The notes below the pieces were generated by a model. That model saw only the letters and a list, made by a program, of their open reading frames with translations, was not told where the DNA came from and searched no databases. Below are positions 63,625 through 64,000 of a stretch of DNA of 64,000 nucleotides, in pieces (position 1 is the first letter of the stretch; each line of letters starts with the position of its first letter). Source of the DNA: Myxococcus sp. RHSTA-1-4 (GTDB lineage: Bacteria; Myxococcota; Myxococcia; Myxococcales; Myxococcaceae); contig NZ_JAIQDG010000029.1 of the NCBI RefSeq assembly GCF_020037125.1, forward strand, positions 62,001 through 126,000, given 5' to 3'. The translations under genes were made by a program, and so were the position numbers.

Positions 63625-64000
63625 TCAGCGCCCGTGACGGTGGCGCCGGTGGCCCGGGTGAATCTTGTCGTGGGCCTCCTCCAGGCGCTGGGAGATGAGC
63701 ATCAGCTCCAGGAGCGACTCACGGTCGTTCTGCGCCTTGTAGATGTGCTCCAGGCGGGGAACGAGGTCCAGCGCCAGGTGCAGGTCGCCGCCCTTCTCCG
63801 CCGAGTCCAGCAGGGAACGGGCCGCCGCGGCGGCACGGCCATGCGCCTTCACGTGGATGAGGCCATCCACGGCGAGCAGGCGGGAGATGGGGGCGCGCGA
63901 GGTGTCCTCGGTGAACTTCACCAGGTCCTCCGTGGCGCCATCCACCTCGCCACGGGCCGCGCGCACCATGGCCCTGGCAATGCCCTTGCGGTCCGGCAGC
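63625..64000 (-). CDS. C-terminal part of a TPR-like protein, cut by the window edge
   Basis: The reading frame stays open to base 64000, so the true start is outside. The visible ~125 residues are helical pairs (TEDLVKFTEDTSRAPISRLLAVDGLIHVKAHG, AAAARSLLDSAEKGGDLHLALDLVPRLEHIYKAQNDRESLLELMLIS) of TPR type, ending in a His/Arg-rich tail (HPGHRRHRHGR). Function cannot be told from this piece. Confidence 0.7.
   Translation of the reverse strand, partial: LPDRKGIARAMVRAARGEVDGATEDLVKFTEDTSRAPISRLLAVDGLIHVKAHGRAAAAARSLLDSAEKGGDLHLALDLVPRLEHIYKAQNDRESLLELMLISQRLEEAHDKIHPGHRRHRHGR

Overview
The window is very GC-rich, densely packed, and codes on both strands. It carries two Hanks-type Ser/Thr kinases, many lipoproteins and secreted proteins, a giant CARDB-like surface protein, histone-H1-like Lys/Ala tails and a PilZ kinase. 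This profile points to a myxobacterium (Myxococcaceae, close to Myxococcus, Corallococcus or Pyxidicoccus). That assignment is inferred from gene content, not from a marker-gene comparison.

Layout. 0.1-4.7 kb: a Ro60 locus. Two tRNA-like Y RNAs flank a PPP-type phosphatase gene, followed by a TROVE/vWA (Ro60/Rsr) gene, an unrecognised coiled-coil gene and a JAB/JAMM isopeptidase-like gene. 4.7-16.1 kb: mixed chromosomal genes (DUF2267, GMC oxidoreductase, H1-like protein, endonuclease V, secreted proteins, phytochelatin-synthase-like protease, subtilase), interrupted at 11.9-12.5 kb by a tandem array of 19-bp palindromes with a period of about 54 bp. 16.3-20.2 kb: a small possibly ubiquitin-like gene, an E1-like ThiF gene, a 52-codon ORF using 19 of the 20 amino acids, a strong hairpin, then an array of 17 tRNA genes, an HNH nuclease gene and three class II tRNA-Ser genes. 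20.3-24 kb: a c-type cytochrome and a ClpB-like AAA+ protein fused to a release-factor-like domain that has lost its GGQ motif. 24-28.5 kb: a lipoprotein with 11 CARDB-like repeats. 28.8-47.7 kb: secreted proteins, a TPR kinase, RNase J, YajQ, RimO, LolA, TrmH, Obg, L27 and L21. 47.9-64 kb: a kinase-PilZ protein, an Fe(II)/2OG oxygenase, a nitrilase, GatCAB, FtsK, a THUMP methyltransferase, PlsY and smaller proteins.

How the genes may work together. The most interesting part is the concentration of RNA and translation-stress functions in the first 24 kb. The Y RNAs are circularly permuted tRNA mimics beside Ro60. The tRNA array supplies 20 tRNAs for 17 amino acids; 19 of the 20 anticodons begin with C or G, suited to a GC3-rich genome, and the discriminator bases mostly match the expected identities. 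E1/Ubl-like and JAB-like genes sit beside these two RNA modules. The AAA+-release-factor fusion lies 0.9 kb beyond the array. I infer a tRNA-damage or tRNA-depletion response island. The sequence shows the parts but not that they function together.

Coordinates, start codons and RNA pairings were read by eye. No covariance model, homology search or expression data was used.
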